64,000 nucleotides of DNA from Pseudomonas sp. B21-028 (GTDB lineage: Bacteria > Pseudomonadota > Gammaproteobacteria > Pseudomonadales > Pseudomonadaceae): positions 248,001-312,000 of the forward strand of contig NZ_CP087184.1 of assembly GCF_024749045.1 (NCBI RefSeq), read 5' to 3'. The position numbers and the translations under genes are program-made. The notes beneath the pieces were generated by a model. The model made no database searches, was not told where the DNA came from, and saw only the letters and a program-made list of their open reading frames with translations. Below, piece by piece: positions 36,799 to 45,932 of this stretch; position 1 is the first letter of the stretch, and each line of letters begins with the position of its first letter.

Positions 36799-37539
36799 TC
36801 AGACAAGCCCGCCGTTGGCCCGGAGGATCTGGCCATTCACCCAACCGGCGGCGGGGCTCACCAGGAAGGACAGGATGCTGGCGATGTCCTCCGGCTGGCC
36901 GAGGCGCTCCAGGGGCGGCATCTTGGCGTACTGCTGGATCTGCTCTTCGCTTTTGCCGTGCATGAACAGTTCCGTCGCCACCGGGCCGGGAGCGATGGCA
37001 TTGACCGTGATCTGACGACCGCGCAGCTCCTTGGCGAATACCTGGGTCAGCGATTCCACCGCCGCCTTGCTGGCGATGTACACCGAATAGCCAGGCAGGT
37101 TCAGGCCAACGGTGCTGCTGGAAAAGTTCACGATGCGGCCGCCATCGTTCAGGCGGGTCGCGGCTTCGCGCAAGGTGTTGAACGTGCCCCGGGTGTTGAT
37201 CGCGAAGGTCTGGTCGAACAGTTCGTCGCTGTGTTGCGCCAGGGGCATCACCTGCAGGACGCCGGCGTTGTTGATCAATACGTCGATCTTGCCCAGTTGT
37301 GCTTCTGTTTCATCGAACATCCGGCGGACATCGGCGGCAGAGGACACATCGGCCTTGATCGCGATGGCCCGGTGACCGGCCTGGCGCAGCTGCACCACCA
37401 GCTTCGAGGCTTCGCTAGCACTGTTGGCGTAGTTGATGGCGACAGAGAAGCCGTCATGGGCCAACTGTTTGGCGATTTCAGCGCCGATACCACGAGAGGC
37501 TCCGGTGACAATGGCTACTTTGGCGGTTTGAGTCGACAT
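36799..37539 (-). CDS. SDR-family oxidoreductase
   Basis: 246-residue classical short-chain dehydrogenase. NADP(H)-binding TGASRGIGAEIAKQLA, the NNAG motif (LINNAGVLQVM), catalytic Ser in FSSSTVGLNLP and YSVYIASK (YxxxK) are present; the C-terminus is GWVNGQILRANGGLV. Substrate unknown; members of this look reduce ketones or 3-oxoacyl groups. AAGGAAAC precedes the ATG at 37539. It is divergent from a LysR gene, which probably regulates it, and convergent with betT, 12 bp apart. Confidence 0.87.
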   Translation of the reverse strand: MSTQTAKVAIVTGASRGIGAEIAKQLAHDGFSVAINYANSASEASKLVVQLRQAGHRAIAIKADVSSAADVRRMFDETEAQLGKIDVLINNAGVLQVMPLAQHSDELFDQTFAINTRGTFNTLREAATRLNDGGRIVNFSSSTVGLNLPGYSVYIASKAAVESLTQVFAKELRGRQITVNAIAPGPVATELFMHGKSEEQIQQYAKMPPLERLGQPEDIASILSFLVSPAAGWVNGQILRANGGLV

Positions 37540-37656
37540 GGCGGTTTCCTTCGTTGAGTGGGATGAGGCCAGATTCACATGTTTACCTGGCGCGATAAAT
37601 GCCCGAGAGTTGGCTTGACTGTTCAATAATCACCAACAATCAGGGCATGCCATTCC

Positions 37657-38547
37657 ATGGATCAAGTCAAGGCGATGAAGGTGTTCGTGCGCATCTACGA
37701 GCGCAACAGTTTTACCCTGGCCGCCGATGATCTGAATTTGCCCCGTGCCACGCTGACTCATACCCTCAATCAGTTCGAAGCCTGGCTGGGTGTACGCCTG
37801 CTGGAGCGCAGTACCCGCAAGGTGCGGCCGACGCTGGACGGCGAGGCCTATTACCCGCGTTGTGTGCAATTGCTGGCGGAGCTTGAAGAGGCCGAGCTGG
37901 CGTTTCGCAGCGTAGCGCCCAAAGGGCAACTGCGGGTGGACTTGCACGGGACCCTGGCCCGGCATTTCGTGATTCCGGCGCTGCCGCAATTCATGGCCCG
38001 CTACCCGGATATCGAGTTGTCCATCAGCGAGGCTGATCGCTTTGTCGACCTGATCAGCGAAGGGATCGATTGCGTGCTGCGGGCCGGCACGCTGGGGGAC
38101 TCGTCGTTGATCGGCCGGCGTGTCGCCAGCCTGCGCCAGATCACCTGCGCCAGCCCCGCCTATTTGCGCCAGTACGGCGAACCGAAGAACCTCGACGACC
38201 TGAGCCGGCACCGGGCGGTGAACTACGTGTCGCGCACCACCGCCAAACAGTATCCATTCGAATTCATGGTCGAAGGCGAACTCAAGGAAGTGGCTATCGA
38301 GGGGGCGCTCTCGGTGTTCGGTGCCGAAATCTACGCCGCCTCGGCCATCGCCGGCCTGGGCCTGATCCAGTGCCCGCACTATCGGATGGAAACGCAGATC
38401 CAGCAGGGCCTGGTCCAGGAAGTTCTCATCGACACCCCTCCGCCGCCCATGCCGATATCGGTGCTCTACCCGCACAACCGCCACCTTTCGCCGCGGGTGC
38501 GGGTGTTTGTGGATTGGGTGGCGGAGGTATTTGCCGGGGCACGTTAG
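37657..38547 (+). CDS. LysR-family transcriptional regulator
   Basis: 296 residues. The helix-turn-helix is N-terminal (MDQVKAMKVFVRIYERNSFT then ADDLNLPRATLTHTLNQFEA), followed by the effector domain (RFVDLISEGIDCVLRAGTLG). The form is that of the CrgA/DmlR group of LysR proteins, with an ending in HLSPRVRVFVDWVAEVF. It is divergent from the SDR gene (118 bp gap), the usual layout for a LysR regulator and its target. Effector unknown. Confidence 0.9.
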   Translation: MDQVKAMKVFVRIYERNSFTLAADDLNLPRATLTHTLNQFEAWLGVRLLERSTRKVRPTLDGEAYYPRCVQLLAELEEAELAFRSVAPKGQLRVDLHGTLARHFVIPALPQFMARYPDIELSISEADRFVDLISEGIDCVLRAGTLGDSSLIGRRVASLRQITCASPAYLRQYGEPKNLDDLSRHRAVNYVSRTTAKQYPFEFMVEGELKEVAIEGALSVFGAEIYAASAIAGLGLIQCPHYRMETQIQQGLVQEVLIDTPPPPMPISVLYPHNRHLSPRVRVFVDWVAEVFAGAR

Positions 38548-38569
38548 CGCTTATTTCGGGCTGACGATC

Positions 38570-38656
38570 GTGGGAGCGAGCCTGCTCGCGATGAGGCTTC
38601 ATCTGCCGACATATCATCGCCTGACCCGCCGCCATCGCGAGCAGGCTCGCTCCCAC
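38570..38656. repeat. REP inverted repeat (GGGAGCGAGCCTGCTCGCGA type)
   Basis: GTGGGAGCGAGCCTGCTCGC and its complement face each other across about 45 bp between the LysR gene and the aldo-keto reductase, both on the plus strand. Confidence 0.88.
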
Positions 38657-38771
38657 ATCTGATCTAGCTGCAATCCTCTTCCGAAGGACTACGCGAACTT
38701 TCGACCTGAACGATGCGTCTGTGAAATGTTAGTTTCTGCCATTCGCATCATCCCCGAACAGAGAGCCTTCG

Positions 38772-39809
38772 ATGACCTACATCGCTGCTGAAAACCGCTA
38801 CGAGTCCATTCCCTATCGCCGCGTTGGTCGCAGCGGTCTGGTGCTGCCGGCATTGTCGCTGGGGTTGTGGCACAACTTCGGCGACAGTACGCCGATCGAT
38901 ACCCAGCGTGCCTTGCTGCGCACGGCATTTGATTTGGGCATCAACCACTTCGACCTGGCGAACAACTACGGCCCGCCCTACGGCAGCGCCGAGATCAATT
39001 TCGGTCGGTTGTTGCGTGAGGACTTCAAGCACTACCGCGACGAGTTGATCATCTCCAGCAAGGCCGGTTGGGACATGTGGCCCGGCCCGTATGGCCAGGG
39101 TGGCGGGTCGCGCAAGTACGTGTTGGCCAGCCTCGACCAGAGCCTGCAACGGCTGGGGCTCGACTATGTGGATATCTTTTATTCCCACCGCTTCGATCCC
39201 GATACTCCGCTGGAAGAAACCGCCAGTGCTCTGGCGACGGCGGTGCAACAGGGCAAGGCCTTGTACGTCGGTATTTCTTCCTATTCCGGGGTGAAGACCC
39301 GGGAAATGGCGGCGCTGCTCAAGGAGTGGAAAATTCCTCTGCTGATCCACCAACCGGCCTACAACCTGCTCAACCGCTGGGTGGAAAAAGACCTGCTGGA
39401 CGCCACCGACGAATTGGGTACCGGTGTGATCGCCTTTACCCCGCTGGCCCAGGGCCTGCTCACGGACAAGTACCTCAAGGGCATCCCGTCCGATGCACGG
39501 GTCAATCGTCCGGGTGGCGGTTCGCTGCAGGCTTCGCACTTGTCGGAGGAGAACATCGCCCATGTGCGCGCCCTCAACGAGATCGCCCGGCGACGCGGCC
39601 AAAGCCTGGCACAAATGGCCCTGGCCTGGACCCTGCGCGATCCTCGGGTCACGTCTGCCCTGATCGGCGCCAGCCGCCCGGAGCAGATCGTCGAGAACGT
39701 CGGGGCGCTGAAGAACCTGAGCTTCAGTGCCGAGGAACTGGCGGAGATCGACCGGTTTGCCCAGGAGGGCGGTATCAATCTCTGGGAGAAGCCTTCGTCG
39801 GCGGAGTAA
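38772..39809 (+). CDS. mgrA: Aldo-keto reductase, L-glyceraldehyde-3-phosphate reductase type (YghZ-like)
   Basis: 345-residue TIM-barrel NADPH reductase. FDLGINHFDLANNYGPPYGS carries the catalytic Asp and Tyr; SSKAGWDMWPGPYGQGGGSR contains the Lys and the loop typical of YghZ (AKR14A). DYVDIFYSHRFDPDTPLEET and ALIGASRPEQIVENV complete the cofactor site. E. coli YghZ reduces L-glyceraldehyde 3-phosphate and methylglyoxal; the same is inferred here. It stands alone between REP elements. Confidence 0.88.
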   Translation: MTYIAAENRYESIPYRRVGRSGLVLPALSLGLWHNFGDSTPIDTQRALLRTAFDLGINHFDLANNYGPPYGSAEINFGRLLREDFKHYRDELIISSKAGWDMWPGPYGQGGGSRKYVLASLDQSLQRLGLDYVDIFYSHRFDPDTPLEETASALATAVQQGKALYVGISSYSGVKTREMAALLKEWKIPLLIHQPAYNLLNRWVEKDLLDATDELGTGVIAFTPLAQGLLTDKYLKGIPSDARVNRPGGGSLQASHLSEENIAHVRALNEIARRRGQSLAQMALAWTLRDPRVTSALIGASRPEQIVENVGALKNLSFSAEELAEIDRFAQEGGINLWEKPSSAE

Positions 39810-39833
39810 TCCCCAAGCCGAACACAAACCCCT

Positions 39834-39958
39834 GTGGCGAGGGGATTTATCCCCGCTGGGCTGCGTAGCAGCCTCAAAACTGTCAACTCAATTGACCTGA
39901 TAGCCCGAGATGGGTCGGGGCCGCTTCGCGTCCCAGCGGGGATAAATCCCCTCGCCAC
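39834..39958. repeat. REP inverted repeat (GAGGGGATTTATCCCC type), long form
   Basis: GTGGCGAGGGGATTTATCCC is matched by GGGATAAATCCCCTCGCCAC at the other end; the inner parts GCTGGGCTGCGTAGCAGCC and GGCCGCTTCGCGTCCCAGC also pair partly. Convergent gap between mgrA and tauD. Confidence 0.88.
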
Positions 39959-39979
39959 AAAGATGACCCAATCTTCTAT

Positions 39980-40822
39980 TCACTTGAAGAACGGCACATC
40001 TCCCAGCACCGTCGCCCGGTGCATCACGCGTCGGGCAGGACGGTAGTCGTCCACGGCAAAATGCTGGGTCACGCGGTTGTCCCAGAACGCTACGTCATTG
40101 ACCTGCCAGCGCCAGCGGAGGGTGAACTCCGGGCGGGTGGCATGGGCGAACAGCAGCTTCAGGATGGCTTCGCTTTCGGTTTCGGACAGCTCGTTGATGC
40201 GGGTGGTAAAACCTTCATTGACGAACAGCGACCGGCGACTGCTCACCGGATGGGTGCGAACCACCGGATGGGACAGCGGTGGGTTTTTCCGTCGTGCTTC
40301 TTCCCAGCGAGCCTGGTCCGCGGCGGTATGACCAAAGCGTTCCAAGGGAAAGGACCGTGTGAAGTCGTGGGTGGCTGTCAGGCCTTGTAGCAGGCTTTTC
40401 AACGGTGCCGACAAGGCTTCGTAAGCCGCAATGCCGCTGGCCCATAAGGTATCGCCACCGAACGGCGGCAGCAGCTTGGCGCTGAGTACCGCACCCATGG
40501 CCGGGGTCGGCAGGAAGGTCACGTCGGTATGCCAGACGGCGTTGTCGCGTACATCGGTGACGTCCGTGTCGAGCACCAGCACTTCGGGCTGCCCGGGCAC
40601 ATTCGGATAGATGGGGTGAATATGCAGGTCGCCAAAACAGGCGGCGAAACGTGCCTGCTGGGCTGGGTCGATGGGCTGGTCCCGAAAGAACAGCACCTGG
40701 TGTTCAAGCAAGGCCTGCTCAATGAAATTGCGCTGCTCCACGCTCAGCGGCTGGCTGATGTCGATGCCGCTGATCTGCGCGCCGAGGGCGATGCTCAAAG
40801 GAGTGATGGTCGGGCGGTTCAT
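39980..40822 (-). CDS. tauD: Taurine dioxygenase
   Basis: Fe(II)/2-oxoglutarate dioxygenase (280 residues) that oxygenates taurine, releasing sulfite and aminoacetaldehyde. The iron ligands are the HTD of [10 protein letters not shown] and the C-terminal histidine of [13 protein letters not shown]; the 2-oxoglutarate arginine is in [10 protein letters not shown]. Begins [20 protein letters not shown]. Last gene of tauABCD on the minus strand, 48 bp after tauC. Sulfite released feeds cysteine synthesis. Confidence 0.93.
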   Translation of the reverse strand: MNRPTITPLSIALGAQISGIDISQPLSVEQRNFIEQALLEHQVLFFRDQPIDPAQQARFAACFGDLHIHPIYPNVPGQPEVLVLDTDVTDVRDNAVWHTDVTFLPTPAMGAVLSAKLLPPFGGDTLWASGIAAYEALSAPLKSLLQGLTATHDFTRSFPLERFGHTAADQARWEEARRKNPPLSHPVVRTHPVSSRRSLFVNEGFTTRINELSETESEAILKLLFAHATRPEFTLRWRWQVNDVAFWDNRVTQHFAVDDYRPARRVMHRATVLGDVPFFK

Positions 40823-40870
40823 CGTTGTTTTTCCTGGTTGGAGCGCCGGATGTCGGCGTGGTCAATGAAC

Positions 40871-41710
40871 TCAATGGGCCTGACCATGCCACGGCACCCA
40901 CCTGCGTTGCAGTGCGCGCAGGCTCATTTCCATGGCGAAGGCGATGAGGGCGATGACCAGGATTCCCAGCACCACCACATCGGTGACCAGGAACTGCGCC
41001 GCCGACTGCACCATGAACCCCAGGCCACTAGTGGCGGCGATCAGTTCGGCGGCCACCAGTGTCGACCAGCCCACACCCAGGCCGATGCGAATGCCGGTGA
41101 GAATGTCGGGCAGGGCGCTGGGCAGGATCACATGGCGAATCAACTGTGCCGGAGTTGCGCCAAGGGATTGCGCGGCCCGTACCCTGGCCGGGTCGACCGT
41201 GCGTACGCCGGTGGCGGTGGCGATGGCTATCGGGGCGAAGATCGCCAGGTAGATCAGCAGCACCTTCGACAATTCGCCGATGCCGCACCAGATCACGATC
41301 AGCGGCAGGTAGGCCAGCGGCGGAATCGGCCGATAGAACTCGATCAATGGATCGAACACACCCCGGGCGATACGGCTGGAACCGATGGCAATGCCCACCG
41401 GTACCGCCGTCAGCACGGCCAGCAACAGGCCCAGGCCGATCCGTCCGAGGCTCGCGCCCAGATGCTGCCACAGCGTCGCGTCCATGTAGCCGCTGGTGAC
41501 GAGCAGCCAGCCTTTTTGCAGCACGGCGGAAGGCGAGGGCAGGAACAACGGTTCGACCAGCCCGCTCGCCGTCACCGCCCACCATAGGACCAGCAGCGTG
41601 ATCAGGGTCAGGCCGCTGATCCATCGCGTACTCACGGAACGCCGGAAGCGGCGGGCTGGATCACTGGTAAGGATTTCGTTGGCCACCGCCGGGATTTCAT
41701 AGCTGCTCAT
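40871..41710 (-). CDS. tauC: Taurine ABC transporter permease
   Basis: 279-residue inner-membrane permease of the SsuC/TauC type with about six transmembrane segments. [20 protein letters not shown] and the EAA-like loop [20 protein letters not shown] are characteristic, followed by [20 protein letters not shown]. Its start overlaps tauB by 4 bp. Confidence 0.93.
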   Translation of the reverse strand: MSSYEIPAVANEILTSDPARRFRRSVSTRWISGLTLITLLVLWWAVTASGLVEPLFLPSPSAVLQKGWLLVTSGYMDATLWQHLGASLGRIGLGLLLAVLTAVPVGIAIGSSRIARGVFDPLIEFYRPIPPLAYLPLIVIWCGIGELSKVLLIYLAIFAPIAIATATGVRTVDPARVRAAQSLGATPAQLIRHVILPSALPDILTGIRIGLGVGWSTLVAAELIAATSGLGFMVQSAAQFLVTDVVVLGILVIALIAFAMEMSLRALQRRWVPWHGQAH

Positions 41711-42501
41711 ATTGGCTCCTGGTGTCGGGTGGCACTGCGTTGGGCGAATACTTTGGCAAGCACGTGTTCACGGATGTCGATGAAGCGCGGGTCGGACTTG
41801 ATCGACCGCGCTGACTCTCCGGCCCGGTAGCGCTGGCTGAAATCCAGGTGCAGTCGTTCGACTATCCGCCCTGGGTTGGGCGCCAGCAGGATAAGTTCGG
41901 TGGCGAGGAACACGGCTTCCTCAATGTCATGGGTGATCAGGAACACCGGTTTGGCAGTGCGTTGCCAGACCTGCAACAACAGCTCCTGCATCTGTTCACG
42001 GGTGAAGGCATCGAGAGCGCCGAAGGGCTCGTCCATCAGCAGCACGCGTGGGTCGGCCGCCAGCGCCCGGGCGAGGCCGACGCGCTGCTTCTGGCCCCCG
42101 GAAAGCTGCCAGACACGGCGTTGCTCGAAGCCGGCCAGGCCCACCAGGGCGAGCATCTCCCGGGCGCGGGTTTCCCGTGGTTCCCTGGCGACCCCAGCCA
42201 GTTCCAGACCGAACCCGACATTTGCCAGCACATCCTGCCAAGGCAACAGCGCGTCGTCCTGGAACACCACGCCGCGTTCGGCGCCGGGGCCCAGCACCTG
42301 CACGCCGTCCAGGGTGATCTGCCCGGCACTGGGCTCGACGAATCCAGCGATCAGGTTCAGCAGCGAGGTCTTGCCGCTGCCGGACGGACCCAGGGCAACC
42401 AGCAATTGCTGCGGCCCGAGGGTCAGTGAAATGTCCGTCAACACGGCTTCCGACGCCCCGGGATACTGTGCGCCGATGCGCTCCAGCTGTAACAAGGCCA
42501 T
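41707..42501 (-). CDS. tauB: Taurine ABC transporter ATP-binding protein
   Basis: 264 residues from the ATG at 42501, with GGGAG upstream; longer forms were rejected. Walker [12 protein letters not shown]-loop [18 protein letters not shown], signature [15 protein letters not shown], Walker [17 protein letters not shown], and [14 protein letters not shown] are intact. It belongs to the nitrate/sulfonate/taurine ATPase group. It follows tauA by 28 bp and overlaps tauC. Confidence 0.93.
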   Translation of the reverse strand: MALLQLERIGAQYPGASEAVLTDISLTLGPQQLLVALGPSGSGKTSLLNLIAGFVEPSAGQITLDGVQVLGPGAERGVVFQDDALLPWQDVLANVGFGLELAGVAREPRETRAREMLALVGLAGFEQRRVWQLSGGQKQRVGLARALAADPRVLLMDEPFGALDAFTREQMQELLLQVWQRTAKPVFLITHDIEEAVFLATELILLAPNPGRIVERLHLDFSQRYRAGESARSIKSDPRFIDIREHVLAKVFAQRSATRHQEPI

Positions 42502-42529
42502 TGCGGTGACTCCCTTTTTTCTTGGCGAA

Positions 42530-43507
42530 TCAGTGAGCGATGTATTGGGCGCTGACGTAGGGGGCGTAGTCGGGCAGGACCGCTTCCACCTTGCCTTGCT
42601 CCTTGAGAAACGCAGCGGTGTTGGTGATGGCCTGGGTGGTCGGTGCGCCGAGGCTCGCGATCTGGTCGGCCGCCAGCGGGTACACGTTGCCTTGCAGCAA
42701 CAGCGGGATGTCGCTGGCCTTGGCACCGGAGAGCTTCACCAGCTTGTCGATGTTGGCTGTGTTCGCCAGCCAGGCTTGCGGGTCCTTGCGGTATTGGGCG
42801 TAGGCATCCAGGGTGACCTTGGCGAAGGCGGTGACGATTTCAGGGTGCTTCTGCGCGAAGTCCTTGCGCACGATCCAAGCATCGAAGGTTGGCGCGCCGA
42901 ATTTGGCCAGCTCCGCCGAAGTGATCAGCACCGTGCCGTTTTCCTTGGCCACGCCCAGGGCCGGATCCCAGACATAGGTGGCATCGATGTCGCCACGTTT
43001 CCAGGCGGCGATGATGGCCGGTGGCGCAAGGTTGAGTACCGTGACCTTCGACGGGTCGATGCCCCAATGCTTCAACGCGGCGAGCAGGCTGTAGTGACCG
43101 GTGGAAACGAACGGTACGGCAATCTTCTTGCCAACCAGGTCCTGCGGAGTCTTGATCCCGGAGCCGTCGCGGGCTACCAAGGCTTCGGCGGCGCCGATCT
43201 GGGTGGCGATGAGAAAGGTTTCCACCGGGACCTTGCGCGTGATGGCGGCGGTCAGCGGGCTGGAACCGAGGTAGCCGATCTGCACGTCGCCCGAGGCGAT
43301 GGCCGTGATGACGTCGGCGCCATTATCGAATTTGCGCCAGTCGATGCTGGCCCGGGTGGCTTTTTCATAGGCACCGTCGGCCTGGGCGACTTTGGCCGGG
43401 TCGACGGTGGTCTGATAGGCGACGGTCAGGTCGGCGGCTTGGGCAAACAGACTCGCGGCAGCCAGGGAGGCGGCTGCGAGAAGGCGAAGGGGGAAACTCA
43501 AAGTCAT
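42530..43507 (-). CDS. tauA: Taurine-binding periplasmic protein
   Basis: 325 residues with a signal peptide ending about LFAQA. The sulfonate-binding fold is shown by [60 protein letters not shown] and [20 protein letters not shown], which match TauA rather than SsuA. First gene of tauABCD. The operon should be induced in sulfur limitation; its upstream region is AT-rich. Confidence 0.93.
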   Translation of the reverse strand: MTLSFPLRLLAAASLAAASLFAQAADLTVAYQTTVDPAKVAQADGAYEKATRASIDWRKFDNGADVITAIASGDVQIGYLGSSPLTAAITRKVPVETFLIATQIGAAEALVARDGSGIKTPQDLVGKKIAVPFVSTGHYSLLAALKHWGIDPSKVTVLNLAPPAIIAAWKRGDIDATYVWDPALGVAKENGTVLITSAELAKFGAPTFDAWIVRKDFAQKHPEIVTAFAKVTLDAYAQYRKDPQAWLANTANIDKLVKLSGAKASDIPLLLQGNVYPLAADQIASLGAPTTQAITNTAAFLKEQGKVEAVLPDYAPYVSAQYIAH

Positions 43508-43582
43508 GGGAGAACTCCTCAACAGACCGCCGGGTATTCGGCGTTGAAGGAGACTAAATGATCTAAGAATTCAAAAATAAAT

Positions 43583-43616
43583 AACTTTTTAGCATGAGCT
43601 TATCAGCGAAAAAGTT
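43583..43616. promoter_or_regulatory. Inverted repeat upstream of tauA
   Basis: AACTTTTT (43583-43590) and its exact complement AAAAAGTT (43609-43616) are 18 bp apart, 75-110 bp before the tauA ATG, in an AT-rich patch that also has CAAAAATAAATAAC. This is where CysB/Cbl-type control of tau genes would be expected, but the site is not a known consensus. Confidence 0.3.
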
Positions 43617-43643
43617 GATCGCAGAGGAGCGGGCGAGGCCTTT

Positions 43644-43671
43644 GTGGCGAGGGAGCAAGCTCCCTCGCCAC
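43644..43671. repeat. Minimal REP palindrome (GAGGGAGC type)
   Basis: GTGGCGAGGGAGC and its exact complement GCTCCCTCGCCAC flank AA. Like the element at 33322-33355, it lacks the usual spacer. It lies downstream of gshA and upstream of tauA. Confidence 0.85.
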
Positions 43672-43695
43672 ACTGACTGGCTCGACAAGTGCGAT

Positions 43696-45279
43696 CTAGT
43701 TACTGATCGCCAGGATGCTCGCCTGGTACGAACCCACGAACACGTCAAAATCGCCCACTTCGTTCTGTTCCAGCTCGGTTTGCTGGGCTAGGGATTCGCG
43801 AGCGGAGGTTTCGAACGCAGCCTGTTCCTGGGCCGGCAATGGTTCGGCACGGAAGAACCCGGCGTGGGCCTTGCTCTGGCGCAGGGAGAACTGGGCGAAG
43901 CTTTCCTGATGTTCCGCCATGGCCGCCAGGACCTGCGCTGATGGGGTCAGCGACGGATCCCGGACCTTCGCCAGCTGTGCATCCAGGGCCTGGCGGTGAG
44001 CATCGCCACCGTGGCTCTGGTCGAGCAACGAAGCCAGCGGTGCGATCTGTTCCAGCAGTTCGATGGCCCACGCCTGCATGTTCACCGATTGGCCTTGGCG
44101 TTGCAGTTGCAAGCCCGGCTTGCGGCCTTCCTTGACCACGGTCAGGAAGTTGTCCGTGGCATTGCCGCATTCGCTGCTTTCGAACAACGGGCTCTCGTTG
44201 AGGCCGCAATACAACAGGAACGCATCGAGGAAACGCGATTCGGTGACGTCGATGCCCAACGGCAGGAACGGGTTGATGTCCAGACAGCGTACTTCGACGT
44301 ACTGGATGCCCCGGGCCATCAACGCCTGGATCGGACGTTCGCCGGTGTAGGTCACGCGTTTGGGGCGGATGTTGGAGTAGTACTCGTTTTCGATCTGCAG
44401 GATATTGGTGTTGAGCTGCACCCACTCGCCGTTCCGATGCGTGCCGACTTCGACATACGGTGCATAGGGCGTCGCCACCGCTTTGCGCAGGCTGTCGGTG
44501 TAGCTGGCCAGGTCGTTGTAGCACGGCGTCAGGCCGGCCTGGGCGTTGCTCTGGTAACCCAGATCGCTCATGCGCAGGCTGGTGGCATAGGGCAGGTATA
44601 GGGTGTCCGGGTCCAGTTGTTCCAACTGGTGCGGGCGACCGCGCAGGAAACCGGCGTCCAGGGCCGGCGAGGCACCGAACAGGTACATCAGCAACCAGCT
44701 GTAGCGACGGAAATTACGGATCAGCGCGATATAGGCCTGCGACTGGAAATCACGGTCGCTGACGTCGGCCGCCTCGGCCTGGCGCAGCAGCGGCCAGAGT
44801 TTCTCCGGCAGGGAGAAGTTGTAGTGGATCCCGGCGATACATTGCATGGTCTTGCCGTAGCGCAGGGCCAGGCCCTGGCGATAGACGTACTTGAGCCGAC
44901 CAATGTTCGAGGTGCCGTAGTACGCGATGGGAATCTCTTCTTCCGCCGGCAGCGGGCACGGCATCGACGGACTCCACAGGTATTCATCACCGAGTTTGCT
45001 GTAGACAAACCGGTGGATCCTGTCGAGGCTGCTCAGGGTATCGGCCGGGTTCGCCAGGGCCGGGGTGATGAACTCCAGCAGCGACTCGGAATAGTCGGTG
45101 GTGATCTGCCCGTTGGTCAGCGCCGAGCCCAGAGCTTCGGGATGCGGGGTCAATGCCAGGCGCCCGCTGTCCGTGACACGCAGGCATTCACGTTCGATAC
45201 CGTGCAGGCACTGCTCGAGCAGGGAGAGGTTGGCGCGCTCGCCGAGCAGGGCCAGGCGGCGGTTTAAGAGGTCGCTCAA
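43696..45279 (-). CDS. gshA: Glutamate-cysteine ligase
   Basis: First enzyme of glutathione synthesis, 527 residues from a TTG at 45279 with AAGGAAT just upstream; a GTG at 45294 would add five residues. Typical class I segments: [65 protein letters not shown] and [20 protein letters not shown]. The C-terminus is that of a full-length enzyme. It stands alone between REP elements; the cystine and taurine genes nearby supply its cysteine. Confidence 0.94.
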   Translation of the reverse strand: MSDLLNRRLALLGERANLSLLEQCLHGIERECLRVTDSGRLALTPHPEALGSALTNGQITTDYSESLLEFITPALANPADTLSSLDRIHRFVYSKLGDEYLWSPSMPCPLPAEEEIPIAYYGTSNIGRLKYVYRQGLALRYGKTMQCIAGIHYNFSLPEKLWPLLRQAEAADVSDRDFQSQAYIALIRNFRRYSWLLMYLFGASPALDAGFLRGRPHQLEQLDPDTLYLPYATSLRMSDLGYQSNAQAGLTPCYNDLASYTDSLRKAVATPYAPYVEVGTHRNGEWVQLNTNILQIENEYYSNIRPKRVTYTGERPIQALMARGIQYVEVRCLDINPFLPLGIDVTESRFLDAFLLYCGLNESPLFESSECGNATDNFLTVVKEGRKPGLQLQRQGQSVNMQAWAIELLEQIAPLASLLDQSHGGDAHRQALDAQLAKVRDPSLTPSAQVLAAMAEHQESFAQFSLRQSKAHAGFFRAEPLPAQEQAAFETSARESLAQQTELEQNEVGDFDVFVGSYQASILAISN

Positions 45280-45404
45280 GTTGAATTCCTTCACGCGTCA
45301 GTCGCCCCAATATGGGGGTGGGCAAGGCGCTCTACAAGGGTGAAGTTGAAACTGGCGTTATCGCCCGGTTTTGTACGGCCAAGAACGAATCGCCGCAGTC
45401 TCCT

Positions 45405-45490
45405 GTGGGAGCGAGCCTGCTCGCGATTGCGGTGAATCAGCTACGTTGATGCGACTGAAACACCGTTATCGCGAGCAGGCTCGCTCCCAC
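45405..45490. repeat. REP inverted repeat (GGGAGCGAGCCTGCTCGCGA type)
   Basis: GTGGGAGCGAGCCTGCTCGC and its complement enclose TTGCGGTGAAT/CACCGTTAT. Lies between gshA and the thioesterase gene, both on the minus strand. Confidence 0.88.
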
Positions 45491-45548
45491 AGGGAACTGC
45501 GACGCTGTTTCTGTTGCGCCGAAATTAACCCAAATCGATGACAGGGAG

Positions 45549-45932
45549 CTATAGGACAGCGAAGGTGCCTTGTGCTTTTGCGACCAGCTTGTCGCCCTGG
45601 GTCACCTCAGCCTCGACCACCAGCGTGCGCCGCCCCGGGTGGAGGACCCGGGCCGTGCACAGGACCTCGCCCTCGGACACGGCGCGAATGTAGTTGATCT
45701 TGCATTCGATGGTCGCGCTCTGTTGATCAAAGCCATGGACACTGGAACAAGCCAGGCCCATGGCGATGTCCACCAGGCTGAACAATGCGCCACCGTGCAG
45801 CTTGCCGCCCCGATTGCGCAACGGCGGCTCCAGGGCCAGGGCGACTTGCGCCACCCCGTCCCCCAGACTGTGCAAGCGGCAGCCGAGCAGTTTGAAGAAG
45901 GCGCTTTCCACCAGCCCGGCCGGCGTGTCCAT
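45549..45932 (-). CDS. PaaI-type hotdog thioesterase
   Basis: 127 residues forming one hotdog domain. The active-site region is NRGGKLHGGALFSLVDIAMG, followed by CKINYIRAVSEGEVLCTARV; these are PaaI/YbgC-like acyl-CoA thioesterase marks. Its ATG overlaps the tex stop by one base (TGATG), so it is translated as part of a tex operon. Substrate unknown. Confidence 0.85.
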   Translation of the reverse strand: MDTPAGLVESAFFKLLGCRLHSLGDGVAQVALALEPPLRNRGGKLHGGALFSLVDIAMGLACSSVHGFDQQSATIECKINYIRAVSEGEVLCTARVLHPGRRTLVVEAEVTQGDKLVAKAQGTFAVL

